Assembly: GCA_012842425.1 (NCBI GenBank)
Contig: DUSU01000039.1
Location: 1-34,464 of the forward strand
DNA: 34,464 nt
DNA from: Candidatus Fermentithermobacillaceae bacterium
Lineage (GTDB): Bacteria; Bacillota; Sulfobacillia; Fermentithermobacillales; Fermentithermobacillaceae
Direction: 5' to 3'
Part shown: positions 18,271 through 27,703 of the stretch, piece by piece
Layout: each line of letters begins with the position of its first letter
How positions within the stretch are numbered: position 1 is the first letter of the stretch
The notes under the pieces: generated by a model
What the model was told of the DNA's origin: nothing
Databases searched by the model: none
Seen by the model: only the letters and a program-made list of their open reading frames with translations
Translations under genes and position numbers: made by a program

Positions 18271-18299
18271 TTGATCTCAGCCCCTGAAAGGTGTAGTAT
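18271..18299 (+). promoter_or_regulatory. Candidate promoter for ylxM-ffh
   Basis: TTGATC (18271-18276), 17-bp spacer, TAGTAT (18294-18299). Confidence 0.5.
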
Positions 18300-18343
18300 G
18301 CAAGGGGGTGTAAAGGTGTAGACCAATACAGTGGGGTCTGAAC

Positions 18344-18718
18344 ATGTCGTACTCGCCGGAAAAGGTTCATGAGATGTCGGTGCTTTTCGACCTATATGAA
18401 AGCATGCTGGCTCCCAGGCAGAGGGAAGTCCTCGACCTGAAGCTGCATGAGGACCTATCGCTCATGGAGATCTCGGAGCGTCTCGCGATATCCAGGCAGG
18501 CCTGCGAGGATGCGCTGAAACGCGGCGAGAGGATACTGCGCAAACTGGAAAGCAGCATCGGGCTCCGGAAGCGGATTTTGGAGGAAGAGGACCGCGCCGC
18601 CCGTCTTGCGGAGAGGTTGTCTTCCATGGACTCGTATAACTGGCGAGAGGTAAGAGACATGTGCCTTAAGATCTTGTCTCCCGTCTTGAGCGGTGGTGAT
18701 GCTGAAGATGGAGTTTGA
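18344..18718 (+). CDS. ylxM: YlxM/UPF0122 family HTH protein, SRP-associated
   Basis: LYESMLAPRQREVLDLKLHEDLSLMEISERLAISRQACEDALKRGE; immediately upstream of ffh. Confidence 0.92.
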   Translation: MSYSPEKVHEMSVLFDLYESMLAPRQREVLDLKLHEDLSLMEISERLAISRQACEDALKRGERILRKLESSIGLRKRILEEEDRAARLAERLSSMDSYNWREVRDMCLKILSPVLSGGDAEDGV

Positions 18719-20024
18719 GGGACTTTCAGCGCGCCTTTCGGGCGTGTTCAGGAAATTGCGCGGAAAGGGCAAGCTTTCGGAGAAGGACATCGACGAAGCC
18801 CTCCGTGAAGTCCGTCTTTCCCTTCTTGAGGCGGACGTCAATTTCAAGGTTGTAAGGGAATTCATTGCGCAGGTAAAGGAGAAGAGCCTCTCTGCGGAGG
18901 TTCTGGAGAGCCTTACTCCCGCGCAGCAAGTGATCAAGATCGTAAACGACGAGATGGTCGCCCTCATGGGCGGGAGGGCCAAACCCCTGGACCTTTCCGG
19001 GAACCCGCCTGCTGTACTCGTCCTCTACGGGCTCCAGGGTTCCGGGAAGACCACTACCGCGGGAAAACTGGCCCTCAGTCTCAGGAAGAACGGCAGACGG
19101 GTTATGCTGGTGTCTTGCGACGTATACCGTCCGGCCGCCCAGAGGCAGCTTGAGATCCTCGCCGAGAAGTCAGGTGCCGGCTTTTTCACCATGGATACCG
19201 GTACCGATCCCGCGATAATCGCCAAGAACGGTTACGAAAAGGCCCGTACGTCGGCATATGACGTCGTCATTTTCGATACTGCCGGCAGGACCCAGCTTGA
19301 TGACGAGATGATGGACGAGGCCAAGAGGATCAGGGATGCGGTTTATCCCAGAGAGAGTATCCTCGTGGTTGACGCCATGACCGGTCAGGAAGCGTGCAGG
19401 GTGGCCCAGGCGTTTGATGAGAAAGTGGGGCTCACCGGCATCATACTCACCAAGATTGACTCCGACGCCCGCGGCGGCGCGGCGCTTTCCATCGCTAAAG
19501 TCACGGGTAAACCCATCAAGTTCGCTTCCAGCGGAGAGAAGCTCGAAGACTTCCAGGTGTTCCACCCTGACCGCATGGCTTCCAGGATCCTGGGGATGGG
19601 CGACGTCTTGACCCTCATCGAGAAAGCCCAGGCGTCCTTCGACGAGAAGAAAGCGGAGGAGATGGAGCGCAAGCTCCGCCGGAAGGAGTTCACTCTGGAA
19701 GACTTCGTGGACCAGATGAAGGAAGTAAAGAAGATGGGGTCTTTTGGAGACCTCCTCAGGATGATCCCGGGCTTCAACAAGATGAAGATCGACGTGGACA
19801 TCGACCCCAAGGAGTGGGGGCGCCTCGAAGCGATCATCAGTTCAATGACGCCCCTCGAGAGACGGAAACCCGAGATTATCGACGGTTCGAGAAAACGCAG
19901 GATAGCAAGAGGCAGCGGTACGCAGGTACAGGATGTGAACCGGCTGCTCAAACAGTTTTTCCAGGCGCGCAGGATGATGTTCCAGATGACGCCTGAGAAG
20001 CGGGGCAGATTACGTCTGCCTTGA
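18699..20024 (+). CDS. ffh: Signal recognition particle protein Ffh
   Basis: ORF 18693..20024; [53 protein letters not shown], Met-rich M domain. Confidence 0.96.
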   Translation: MLKMEFEGLSARLSGVFRKLRGKGKLSEKDIDEALREVRLSLLEADVNFKVVREFIAQVKEKSLSAEVLESLTPAQQVIKIVNDEMVALMGGRAKPLDLSGNPPAVLVLYGLQGSGKTTTAGKLALSLRKNGRRVMLVSCDVYRPAAQRQLEILAEKSGAGFFTMDTGTDPAIIAKNGYEKARTSAYDVVIFDTAGRTQLDDEMMDEAKRIRDAVYPRESILVVDAMTGQEACRVAQAFDEKVGLTGIILTKIDSDARGGAALSIAKVTGKPIKFASSGEKLEDFQVFHPDRMASRILGMGDVLTLIEKAQASFDEKKAEEMERKLRRKEFTLEDFVDQMKEVKKMGSFGDLLRMIPGFNKMKIDVDIDPKEWGRLEAIISSMTPLERRKPEIIDGSRKRRIARGSGTQVQDVNRLLKQFFQARRMMFQMTPEKRGRLRLP

Positions 20025-20058
20025 CAAGACACAGGGACGAGAAAGGAGATGCGGCAAG

Positions 20059-20328
20059 TTGGCGGTTAAGATCCGGCTCAAGCGGATTGGCGCGAAGAAG
20101 GCCCCGGTATACCGGATAGTGGTGGCCGATTCCCGGATCCAGAGGGACGGCAAGCCCATCGAGGAGCTTGGCTACTACGACCCCACAAAGAATCCGGCGG
20201 TGTACAAGGTCCAAGAAGAAAGGGCGCTTCTTTGGTTGGAGCGTGGCGCCGTGCCCACCCCTACGGCCAAGACGATCCTGGCCAGGGCGGGCGTTATAGA
20301 GAAGTGGACAGCCTCGAAGGCGAAGTAG
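20059..20328 (+). CDS. rpsP: 30S ribosomal protein S16
   Basis: [45 protein letters not shown] start. Confidence 0.97.
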   Translation: MAVKIRLKRIGAKKAPVYRIVVADSRIQRDGKPIEELGYYDPTKNPAVYKVQEERALLWLERGAVPTPTAKTILARAGVIEKWTASKAK

Positions 20329-20362
20329 TTACAGCACGACGTCAGGCGTAAGGAGGGCTAAT

Positions 20363-20596
20363 ATGCTGCGTGATCTTGTATTATTCATCGCACAGGCCAT
20401 TGTGGATGAGCCCGACAAAGTAACGGTGAACGAAGTTGAGGGCGAGAGAGCGGTCGTGTTTGAACTCAGGGTTTCGCCTGACGATATGGGAAAGATCATC
20501 GGTCGCAAAGGCAGGGTCATCCACGCAGTGAGAGCGCTGGTGCAGGCTGCGGCGGCCAGAGAAGGCAAGAGGGCGACTGTAGAGATCCTTGAATAG
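20363..20596 (+). CDS. khpA: KH-domain RNA-binding protein KhpA (YlqC)
   Basis: DDMGKIIGRKGRVIHAVRALVQAAA KH motif; position after rpsP. Confidence 0.93.
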   Translation: MLRDLVLFIAQAIVDEPDKVTVNEVEGERAVVFELRVSPDDMGKIIGRKGRVIHAVRALVQAAAAREGKRATVEILE

Positions 20597-20602
20597 AAGG
20601 CG

Positions 20603-21049
20603 GTGCAGACGGTGCTCATCTCCAGGGCGGTGACCGTGAAGTCGAAAGTGACACCTCTCCTTCGCGCCCGGCTCGGCGCTGAGGCGCAGAAAGCCATTCG
20701 AGACGTGGAACAAGAGATGGAGCGGTTTCTGTCCGAGATCGAAAAGCGCCGTGCTCTAGGAAAGAGCGACGAGATAGCCGGACTGGAACGGAAGCTGCGC
20801 GACCTTCAGGCCAGGAAAGATGTCCTGACGGCGAAACTCAAGGACATCGCGAAACTCAGCGAGGGACAGGAAGTGACGCAGGGCCAGGTCCAGGGGTTCT
20901 ACGAAGTGAAGGTCGGAGATGTGTGGTCCGAGATCGGGACGGCGGAGATCGTCCTGGAAGACGGAAGGGTTGTGGCCATTAGGGAAGGCAACTCGGTGAC
21001 GGTTGAAGTGATCGGCAGAGAAACCGCAGCCGGAGAACCTGAGCGATGA
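20603..21049 (+). CDS. ylqD: YlqD family protein
   Basis: [22 protein letters not shown] start, central coiled coil, [28 protein letters not shown]-terminus; position after khpA. Confidence 0.85.
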   Translation: MQTVLISRAVTVKSKVTPLLRARLGAEAQKAIRDVEQEMERFLSEIEKRRALGKSDEIAGLERKLRDLQARKDVLTAKLKDIAKLSEGQEVTQGQVQGFYEVKVGDVWSEIGTAEIVLEDGRVVAIREGNSVTVEVIGRETAAGEPER

Positions 21050-21801
21050 AGGTCTACATCCTGACCCTTTTCCCTGAGGTCTTTGGACCCGTACTTCAGT
21101 CCAGCATACTGAAGAGAGCCGGGGAGGCCGGAATCTTGCAGGTCAAGACGGTGAACATAAGGGACTTCGCCGTCGATAGCCACGGCACCGTCGACGACTA
21201 TCCCTACGGCGGCGGGCCGGGGATGGTCCTCAAGCCGGAGCCGGTCTACGATGCCCTGGCTTGGGTACGGAGTGACTGTGGCACAAAGCCGTATGTGGCG
21301 CTTATGACGCCCCAGGGCAGGAGATTCAGCGCGCAAGTGGCCAGAGACCTCGCGAAACGCGATCCCCTGGTCTTGGTCGCAGGTCATTACGAGGGGTTTG
21401 ATGAGAGGATCCGGTCATTCTCAGACGATGAGATCTCCATAGGGGATTTCGTCTTGACCGGAGGAGAGATCGCCGCGATGGCAGTCCTGGATGCAACCGC
21501 AAGGTTCCTCCCGGGCGTCTTAGGTGATGAGACCTCGGCGGAGTCGGATTCGTTCTCAGACGGGCTCCTTGAAGGGCCCCAGTATACGAGGCCCCAGGAG
21601 TTCCTCGGAATGGAAGTGCCCCTAGTGCTCAGGCAAGGTGACCGGGCGGCGATTGTGAGATGGAGGAGAAAGGAATCTCTCCGGAGGACACTTGAGAGGC
21701 GCAGAGATCTCTTGCGTGACGCCGTCCTAACTTATGAAGACAGGCGCCTTCTGGCGGAAGTTTTGGAGGAAGAGAGAGTAGACGGCAAGGATTTGTGGTA
21801 A
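21046..21801 (+). CDS. trmD: tRNA (guanosine(37)-N1)-methyltransferase
   Basis: [62 protein letters not shown]. Confidence 0.97.
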   Translation: MKVYILTLFPEVFGPVLQSSILKRAGEAGILQVKTVNIRDFAVDSHGTVDDYPYGGGPGMVLKPEPVYDALAWVRSDCGTKPYVALMTPQGRRFSAQVARDLAKRDPLVLVAGHYEGFDERIRSFSDDEISIGDFVLTGGEIAAMAVLDATARFLPGVLGDETSAESDSFSDGLLEGPQYTRPQEFLGMEVPLVLRQGDRAAIVRWRRKESLRRTLERRRDLLRDAVLTYEDRRLLAEVLEEERVDGKDLW

Positions 21802-21804
21802 GGA

Positions 21805-22158
21805 GTGACCAACGTGGACGTTCTGAAACTCATTGAAGAGTCGCAGATGAAGAAGGATATACCCGACTTCTCGCCCGGCGACAGGGTGAGAGTCCACTAC
21901 AAGGTCGTTGAGGGCGGACGCGAGAGGATCCAGGTCTTCGACGGCGTTGTTATCGCAAGGCAGCGCGGTGGCGCGAGGGAGACGTTCCTCGTGAGGAGGG
22001 TTACCTACGGAATAGGTGTTGAACGCACCTTCCCGGTACATTCGCCCAGGATAGCCAAGATAGAGGTAGTCCGCAGAGGGCGAGTGAGGAGAGCGAAACT
22101 GTACTACCTGAGAGGTCTGTCGGGGAAGTCAGCTAGGATAGCCGAGCAGAAGAGATAG
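21805..22158 (+). CDS. rplS: 50S ribosomal protein L19
   Basis: [55 protein letters not shown]. Confidence 0.97.
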   Translation: MTNVDVLKLIEESQMKKDIPDFSPGDRVRVHYKVVEGGRERIQVFDGVVIARQRGGARETFLVRRVTYGIGVERTFPVHSPRIAKIEVVRRGRVRRAKLYYLRGLSGKSARIAEQKR

Positions 22159-22160
22159 CC

Positions 22161-22664
22161 ATGAACGCAGTTCGGGACATCCTGGAAACCGTCCTCATAG
22201 CCCTGCTAATAGCGATCCTGGTGAGAGCGTTCGTCATCGAGAGGTTTCTCGTTGACGGTCCGTCAATGGAGCCGACTTTGTGGGATTCCCAGTCGCTTCT
22301 CGTGAACAAGCTTGCGTACAAGTTCTCCAAGCCGAAGCGGGGCGACGTGGTCGTTTTCCGCTACCCGCTGGACCCTTCGAGGGACTATGTAAAACGGTGC
22401 GTGGCAGTGGGCGGCGACACCGTTGAGATGAGATTGGGTAGGCTATACGTGAACGGTCTCCTCAAGGAGGAGCCATACGTGAGGTTTCCCGGGCTATACG
22501 AGATGAAGAGCATTACCGTACCCGAAGACTGCATATTCGTCTTGGGTGACCACAGGACCAACAGCGAAGACTCCCGCATGTTCGGTCCGGTGAAATTGAG
22601 CCTGGTCAAGGGAAAGGCCGTGTTCATAATATGGCCCCTCAAAGACATGGGCGCAATAAGGTAG
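22161..22664 (+). CDS. lepB: Signal peptidase I
   Basis: N-terminal TM; DGPSMEPTLWDSQ (catalytic Ser), RDYVKRCVAVGGD (catalytic Lys), LGDHRTNSEDSR. Confidence 0.95.
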   Translation: MNAVRDILETVLIALLIAILVRAFVIERFLVDGPSMEPTLWDSQSLLVNKLAYKFSKPKRGDVVVFRYPLDPSRDYVKRCVAVGGDTVEMRLGRLYVNGLLKEEPYVRFPGLYEMKSITVPEDCIFVLGDHRTNSEDSRMFGPVKLSLVKGKAVFIIWPLKDMGAIR

Positions 22665-23494
22665 TCGCGCGTTCCAAAGCGGTGTCAGGAAAGACACATC
22701 CCGGTCTACCGGCCAAGAAGGCCCTAGACTTGGTGGATGTGTTTCTTTTTCTCGCCGATGCGAGGATACCGCTCACTTCGGTCACGCTTGCCGAGCCGTA
22801 CCTTCTGAAGCGACGCAGGATCTACGTGCTTACGAAGCCTGATCTTGCCGATCCGGAGATGACCTCAGCGTGGACGGGGTTCTTCGCTTCCCTAGGTAAC
22901 CGGGCTTTTGCGGTGAACTGCAAGAAAGGCGACGGGCTCTCTGCGCTCCTCGGGGAGCTGAGGGCGATGAAGGCCGAGATCGACGCCAAGAAGCCGGCCG
23001 TGCTCCTTCACAGGCCGCTCAGGATCATGCTTTTTGGCCCGCCCAATGTGGGGAAGTCGTCTCTGGCGAACAGGCTTCTGGGCACCACCAAGGCGCCCTT
23101 TGGGGCGAAGCCCGGGCTCACCAGGTCCAGCAACTGGCTTAAGGGGCGAGGTTTCCTGGAGATCCTCGATACGCCGGGAGTGGTAGATACATCATTGGTG
23201 AAGGGCGAGGCGCAGATGAAACTGGCCGCAGCCTGGGCCATCCCCGATAACAGGTATGACCCGGAGGAAGTCGCGCGCTATCTGGTCGGAAAGGTCTGCG
23301 GGGAATGCGAGCCCGAGAAGTACCTTGAGGAGTACGGCAGGAACAGGGGGTTCATGCGTGAGGGCGGAATGGTGGACTTTGAGAGGACGTGCAAGACGTT
23401 CATCCAGGACTTCCGTGAAGGGAGACTGGGCCGTTTCACGCTTGAGACGCCCGATGAGTGGGAGCAGCAAACAACATTGACGAGGGGAGAGTGA
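22631..23494 (+). CDS. rbgA: Ribosome biogenesis GTPase YlqF/RbgA
   Basis: Circularly permuted GTPase: LTKPDL (G4) precedes GPPNVGKSSLANRL (G1) and LDTPGV (G3). Confidence 0.93.
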   Translation: MAPQRHGRNKVVARSKAVSGKTHPGLPAKKALDLVDVFLFLADARIPLTSVTLAEPYLLKRRRIYVLTKPDLADPEMTSAWTGFFASLGNRAFAVNCKKGDGLSALLGELRAMKAEIDAKKPAVLLHRPLRIMLFGPPNVGKSSLANRLLGTTKAPFGAKPGLTRSSNWLKGRGFLEILDTPGVVDTSLVKGEAQMKLAAAWAIPDNRYDPEEVARYLVGKVCGECEPEKYLEEYGRNRGFMREGGMVDFERTCKTFIQDFREGRLGRFTLETPDEWEQQTTLTRGE

Positions 23495-23518
23495 GGCGTC
23501 CAGGGAGACGCCGGAGAA

Positions 23519-24724
23519 ATGGCTACATACCTGAAAGAGCTCTACTGTCCCAGGTGCAATACCACCTATGACGCGCACCGCCCGCAGAACCTCTGCGAGT
23601 GCGGGACGCCGCTCCTTGTGAGGTATGACCTGGAGCGGATCGCAAAGGAGGTCAGCCCCGATGCGTGGCGGGGACGTCCGGAGGGGCTATGGAGGTACCG
23701 CGAGCTCCTTCCCGTGGTCCACGAGGAGAACATGTTGTCTCTGGGCGAAGGGGGCACGCCTGTCTACTCGATGGACAAGATCGCAGGCGAATACGGGCTG
23801 AAGAAACTGTACCTTAAGGACGAAGGGATGAACCCCACCGGCTCGTTCAAGGCCAGGGGCGCTGCCGTCGGAGTCGCGCGGGCAAAGGAACTAGGCCTGA
23901 AGACGCTGGCCATGCCTACTGCCGGCAACGCCGGCGCAGCCTGGGCAGCCTACACTTCCAGGGCCGGCATCGAGATGGTCGTGGTCATGCCGGAGGATGC
24001 TCCGCTCACTACCCAATCCGAATGCGTCGCTTACGGCGCCGACACCTACCTCATAAAAGGCCTGATCTCCGATGCCGGGAAAGCCGTGAGAGAGGCTTGC
24101 GTCAAGTACGGTTGGTTTGAGGTAGCAACGCTCAAAGAGCCTTACCGCATCGAGGGCAAGAAGACCATGGGGCTTGAGATCTGGGAGCAGTTTGAGGGGA
24201 AGCTCCCGGACGTCATCCTCTACCCCACGGGCGGCGGCGTAGGCATCATCGGCATGTGGAAGGCGTTCAACGAGCTCAAGGAGATGGGTTGGCTAAAGGG
24301 GCGTCTCCCGAAGATGGTCGCCGTGCAGGCAGAAGGGTGCGCACCTATCGTAAGGGCTTACAAAGAAGGGAAGGACAAGGCGGAGTTCTTCCAGGGGGTC
24401 CACACGATTGCCGCCGGGATACGAGTCCCGTCCGCCCTAGGTGACTTCCTCGTCCTCGAGGCCGTCAGGAAGTCGGGCGGCACCGCGCTTACGGTTAGCG
24501 ATGAAGAGATCCTTTCCGCCTGGAGCCACCTGGCCAAGACCGAAGGAGCCCTCATATGCCCTGAAGGAGCCGCATGCGTGGCCGCGACCAAAAAGCTCAG
24601 GGAACAGGGTGTGGTAGGCGCGGAGGAATCCGTCCTTATCCTCAACACCGGAGCCGGGATGAAGTACATCGAACTCCTCAAAGAAAGGGCGAAGCTCCTG
24701 GAAACGGGCAGCCTGGTGAACTGA
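23519..24724 (+). CDS. thrC: Threonine synthase (PLP-dependent, N-terminal zinc-ribbon type)
   Basis: CPRCNTTYDAHRPQNLCECG ribbon; DEGMNPTGSFKARGAA PLP-Lys motif; PTAGNAGAAWAAY; YPTGGGVGIIGMWKAF. Confidence 0.88.
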   Translation: MATYLKELYCPRCNTTYDAHRPQNLCECGTPLLVRYDLERIAKEVSPDAWRGRPEGLWRYRELLPVVHEENMLSLGEGGTPVYSMDKIAGEYGLKKLYLKDEGMNPTGSFKARGAAVGVARAKELGLKTLAMPTAGNAGAAWAAYTSRAGIEMVVVMPEDAPLTTQSECVAYGADTYLIKGLISDAGKAVREACVKYGWFEVATLKEPYRIEGKKTMGLEIWEQFEGKLPDVILYPTGGGVGIIGMWKAFNELKEMGWLKGRLPKMVAVQAEGCAPIVRAYKEGKDKAEFFQGVHTIAAGIRVPSALGDFLVLEAVRKSGGTALTVSDEEILSAWSHLAKTEGALICPEGAACVAATKKLREQGVVGAEESVLILNTGAGMKYIELLKERAKLLETGSLVN

Positions 24725-24816
24725 CAGGTTGTTGATTTGGTTGGAAGAGCCTTAGGCAGGAGTAGTACGGGTAGAAGAGATCAGAATCAAAGACGTCATA
24801 AGTAGAGGGTCCGCGA

Positions 24817-24855
24817 GGTCAGCCACCTTAAGAAGACGGGCTGACCTTTCTTCTT
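24817..24855 (+). terminator. Terminator downstream of thrC
   Basis: GGTCAGCC (24817-24824) ... GGCTGACC (24839-24846) followed by TTTCTTCTT. Confidence 0.65.
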
Positions 24856-24914
24856 GGGCACAATATAGACCGGGCCTTTGAATCAAGGGCGCTGAGGTTA
24901 CGGGAGGGTATGCG

Positions 24915-25787
24915 TTGATCCAGGAACCAAAACGTTTCTCATTCAGGCACTGGTGGAACTACGTCACGGTCTTGCTCGTTGCCGCAGGGCTCGGCCTTTG
25001 GGCCGCAGGCTTGGTCGATGGGAGGATAGTCTTCGGTGCCTTGTTCCTGTGGGTGATCTTGGGACTTCGGGTCGCTCCCGAGATCCTCTGGGAGCACCTG
25101 GGCTTCTTGGATAGGTGGGTGTTTCACGACTACCAGAAGGCTCACCTGCGCTACCGCAAGGCCGCTTCCACGAACAAGGCAACTCCCCAGGCGTATTGCG
25201 CTCTGGCGAGCCTGGCCTACGCCGAAGGCGACCTGACCGAGGCGGCGAGGCTTCTGGAAGAAGCGGCTACCAGGCTTCCCGGCGACCCCTACCTCCGTTT
25301 CCTGCTCTCGGTCGTGTTGACGAAGCAAGGAAGGTACGATGAGGCGCTCAATGAAGCGGTCCTCACCGGCAAGCTATCCAACGAAGGCGTCCTTGGTGAC
25401 ATGGCGATGGGGACGGTGCTGAGGGCAAAAGGAGATATTCAGGCGGCCGCCTCCGCCTATCAGTCGGCGTCTAGAAAAGCCCCACGCCTTGTCTCGGCCA
25501 GGTTGGGCCTTGCGGAGTGCTACCTGTCGATGGGTTTGGTGGATGCCGCCGAAGCAGAGGCCGAAGAGGCGCTTAGGCTGGACCCCGAAAACCCCGACGC
25601 GCTTTATTGGTCAGGACAAGTCGCACGGGCCCAGAACAAGATCCGCGACGCCGCCAGGATGCTTCAGGAGGCACTGGACTCTCGCCCCATAGAAGACCGG
25701 GCGTTCCTCGTCCCTTACCGGAACATAGTGGCAGCGCTCAGCGAGGCGAGGTCCGAACCTGATCGGGCTCACTTTGATAGGACGTAG
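24915..25787 (+). CDS. Membrane-anchored TPR-repeat protein
   Basis: Two N-terminal hydrophobic segments, then TPR-like repeats (AYCALASLAYAEGDLTEAARLLEEAATRLP; RLGLAECYLSMGLVDAAEAEAEEALRLDPENPDALYWSGQVARAQ). Confidence 0.82.
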   Translation: MIQEPKRFSFRHWWNYVTVLLVAAGLGLWAAGLVDGRIVFGALFLWVILGLRVAPEILWEHLGFLDRWVFHDYQKAHLRYRKAASTNKATPQAYCALASLAYAEGDLTEAARLLEEAATRLPGDPYLRFLLSVVLTKQGRYDEALNEAVLTGKLSNEGVLGDMAMGTVLRAKGDIQAAASAYQSASRKAPRLVSARLGLAECYLSMGLVDAAEAEAEEALRLDPENPDALYWSGQVARAQNKIRDAARMLQEALDSRPIEDRAFLVPYRNIVAALSEARSEPDRAHFDRT

Positions 25788-27403
25788 ACTATTTCCTCCG
25801 AATGTGGGTCTCTCACCTCCAACCAGACGGTCGCAGAGACCGGGCCTGTATCTGTCATTCCAGTGAACACTGCCGGGTAGAACCCCGCCGCCAGTCCGAG
25901 CGGCACAGTCTGAGCACCTGCCCAAGATCCCGGACACAGCTCCGTGAGACTCGTGTCTTCACCAAACAGGGAGACCGTCACACCCAGGACTGAAGGTGCC
26001 GAGAGAGCTTCCAGCCGAAGAGCCTGCCCCCACGCTGCGGGGTTCGGCTCAACAGCAGCCAGGATCCAGGCGGCCTGGACGCGTTCGAAGTATAGCGTTC
26101 TGATCCTCTCGGCCTCTGGGAACTTGGCCCTAACATCGACCGGCTGGAGTCCGACAGGTAGCGGAGGACCTACCGTTGCTTCGAGAACCCAGGTGCGGCC
26201 TCCGTCGGGAGAGTAGAGACTCCGGGCCGGCCCTGACGCGAACTCCGCGGTTACCGCGGAGGCTTCCGGCACTGTCTCGGCGACAACCGTGAGCGTTTGG
26301 CCGTCGGAGCACTGCTCCGGATCGAGCCACGCATCCAGAGTGTGGACCTCGAGGAACAAGGGTTTAAGAACGGAGAAAAACGTCCTGTTTCCCACGTCTC
26401 CGACCCATGCCTGGTAGTAATATAGGCCGCGAGGGAGTGGGTTTCCGGCGTTGTCCCGCCCATCCCAGGTGACGGAGGGCGGCGGCTCTCCACGGGCGTT
26501 GGACTTGTTGAAATGGTAGACCGGCAACAAGGCTTCGGTGACTATTGCTGCTTGCCAGGTCCTTATTCTTCGGTTCTTGAGGTAGGCCACGTCGAAACAG
26601 GCAGTGTCGTCGACACCGTCGCCGTCAGGCGAGAACACATCCTTTCTCGCCGAGAACCTTATTAGGCATGAACGGGCTATCACGGTGGCGGCTTCTCCGC
26701 GGGTCATGAGACGTCCGGGCTTTAGGGTACCATCCTCGTATCCCTGGATTATCCCCAGCTGTACAGCGCAGGCCATGGCGTTCCTCCTGTTTGGGGAGAC
26801 GCTCTGCCGGTCGCTGAACCTCCCCAGGATGCTCTCGATTTCCACCGCCGTCAATGAAGAAGCATAGGGTTCGAGATCAAGTGATCTAACGAGGAAGGCC
26901 ACTGCATCCTCTCTAGTTGTGTAGCTGTCCGGGTAGAAGCGGTGTCCCGGGTCTACTAGAGAGAGTCCGTCCAGCACGGCGCTTTCGATGAACTCCCAGG
27001 CAGGCTTACCGTAAAGCATCTCGTAGTTCTTAGGGACGTCCGGATAGGAAGGGACCTCGGGAGAAGCCGGTGGAAGTCCGAAGACCTTGCTGAGAAGAAC
27101 CACAAACTGGGCTCTGGTAACCGAGTTATCAGGGTAGAACCAGGCTATTTCCGGATTTGTCGGGTAGACGACTCCGTCGGCAACGCCTTCCTCCCAGAGC
27201 ACCTTTACGTAAGGCCACGACCAGTGGATGTCGACGTCGGTGTACCACGGATCGGCCCCCGGTGAAGCACCCGCGCGGCCCGGGAACGCTCCTAGAGCCA
27301 GAGAGAGTGCAAACCAGAGAGCAGTGAAGGCTTTTCTATGGGGCAGCCGGATCCTAGAGATGAAGCAAAACCTAGAGACGAAGTTCACAGTGGGCTCCTT
27401 CAT
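25769..27403 (-). CDS. Secreted S-layer-homology (SLH) domain protein with FlgD/gliding-type Ig-like segment
   Basis: Signal peptide (FTALWFALSLALGAFPGRAGA); SLH-like repeats (WSWPYVKVLWEEGVADG...FYPDNSVTRAQFVVLLSKVFG; FYPDSYTTREDAVAFLVRSL; GIIQGYEDGTLKPGRLMTRGEAATVIAR); FSPDGDGVDDTACFDVAY. Confidence 0.85.
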   Translation of the reverse strand: MKEPTVNFVSRFCFISRIRLPHRKAFTALWFALSLALGAFPGRAGASPGADPWYTDVDIHWSWPYVKVLWEEGVADGVVYPTNPEIAWFYPDNSVTRAQFVVLLSKVFGLPPASPEVPSYPDVPKNYEMLYGKPAWEFIESAVLDGLSLVDPGHRFYPDSYTTREDAVAFLVRSLDLEPYASSLTAVEIESILGRFSDRQSVSPNRRNAMACAVQLGIIQGYEDGTLKPGRLMTRGEAATVIARSCLIRFSARKDVFSPDGDGVDDTACFDVAYLKNRRIRTWQAAIVTEALLPVYHFNKSNARGEPPPSVTWDGRDNAGNPLPRGLYYYQAWVGDVGNRTFFSVLKPLFLEVHTLDAWLDPEQCSDGQTLTVVAETVPEASAVTAEFASGPARSLYSPDGGRTWVLEATVGPPLPVGLQPVDVRAKFPEAERIRTLYFERVQAAWILAAVEPNPAAWGQALRLEALSAPSVLGVTVSLFGEDTSLTELCPGSWAGAQTVPLGLAAGFYPAVFTGMTDTGPVSATVWLEVRDPHSEEIVYVLSK

Positions 27404-27436
27404 GAAACCATCCTCCGGTCCACCGCGCCCCTACAG

Positions 27437-27467
27437 ATAATAACAGATTCCGCAGGGGATATGTCAA
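27437..27467 (-). promoter_or_regulatory. Candidate promoter of the SLH gene
   Basis: Minus strand TTGACA (27467-27462) and TATTAT (27442-27437), 19-bp spacer. Confidence 0.5.
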
Positions 27468-27492
27468 GTTATGGCAAATTTGGACGAAGATG

Positions 27493-27521
27493 TTGACAAG
27501 GAATGGAAATCCTTGTAACCT
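27493..27521 (+). promoter_or_regulatory. Promoter of the tad/flp locus with embedded palindromic operator
   Basis: TTGACA (27493-27498), 17-bp spacer, TAACCT (27516-27521); spacer carries ACAAGGA-N7-TCCTTGT (27496-27516). Confidence 0.6.
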
Positions 27522-27703
27522 TGTGTCGCTGGCAATTACTGCCAAAGCCGCGCCCGGTCTCTAGGTCGTTGGACTGCAGCATGAGAGGAGGTGTGAATTA
27601 GCTGCGTCCGAACCCCCAAAGCTCAACATGCCACCGGCGCCCTTCGCAAGCCCTTCCCAGGCCGGGCGCGGCGCACTTGCAGGTAAAGGATTGAGGTGTA
27701 AAG

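Noticed and set aside
27530-27595. Possible c-di-GMP (GEMM-I) riboswitch, from CAAAGCC...GGTCT...GGACT...GCAGC ahead of the pilus genes
   Set aside because: The GGCAAACC-stem-GGACGCAAAGC core and its P1b helix are not present; only short fragments match. A covariance-model scan would be needed.
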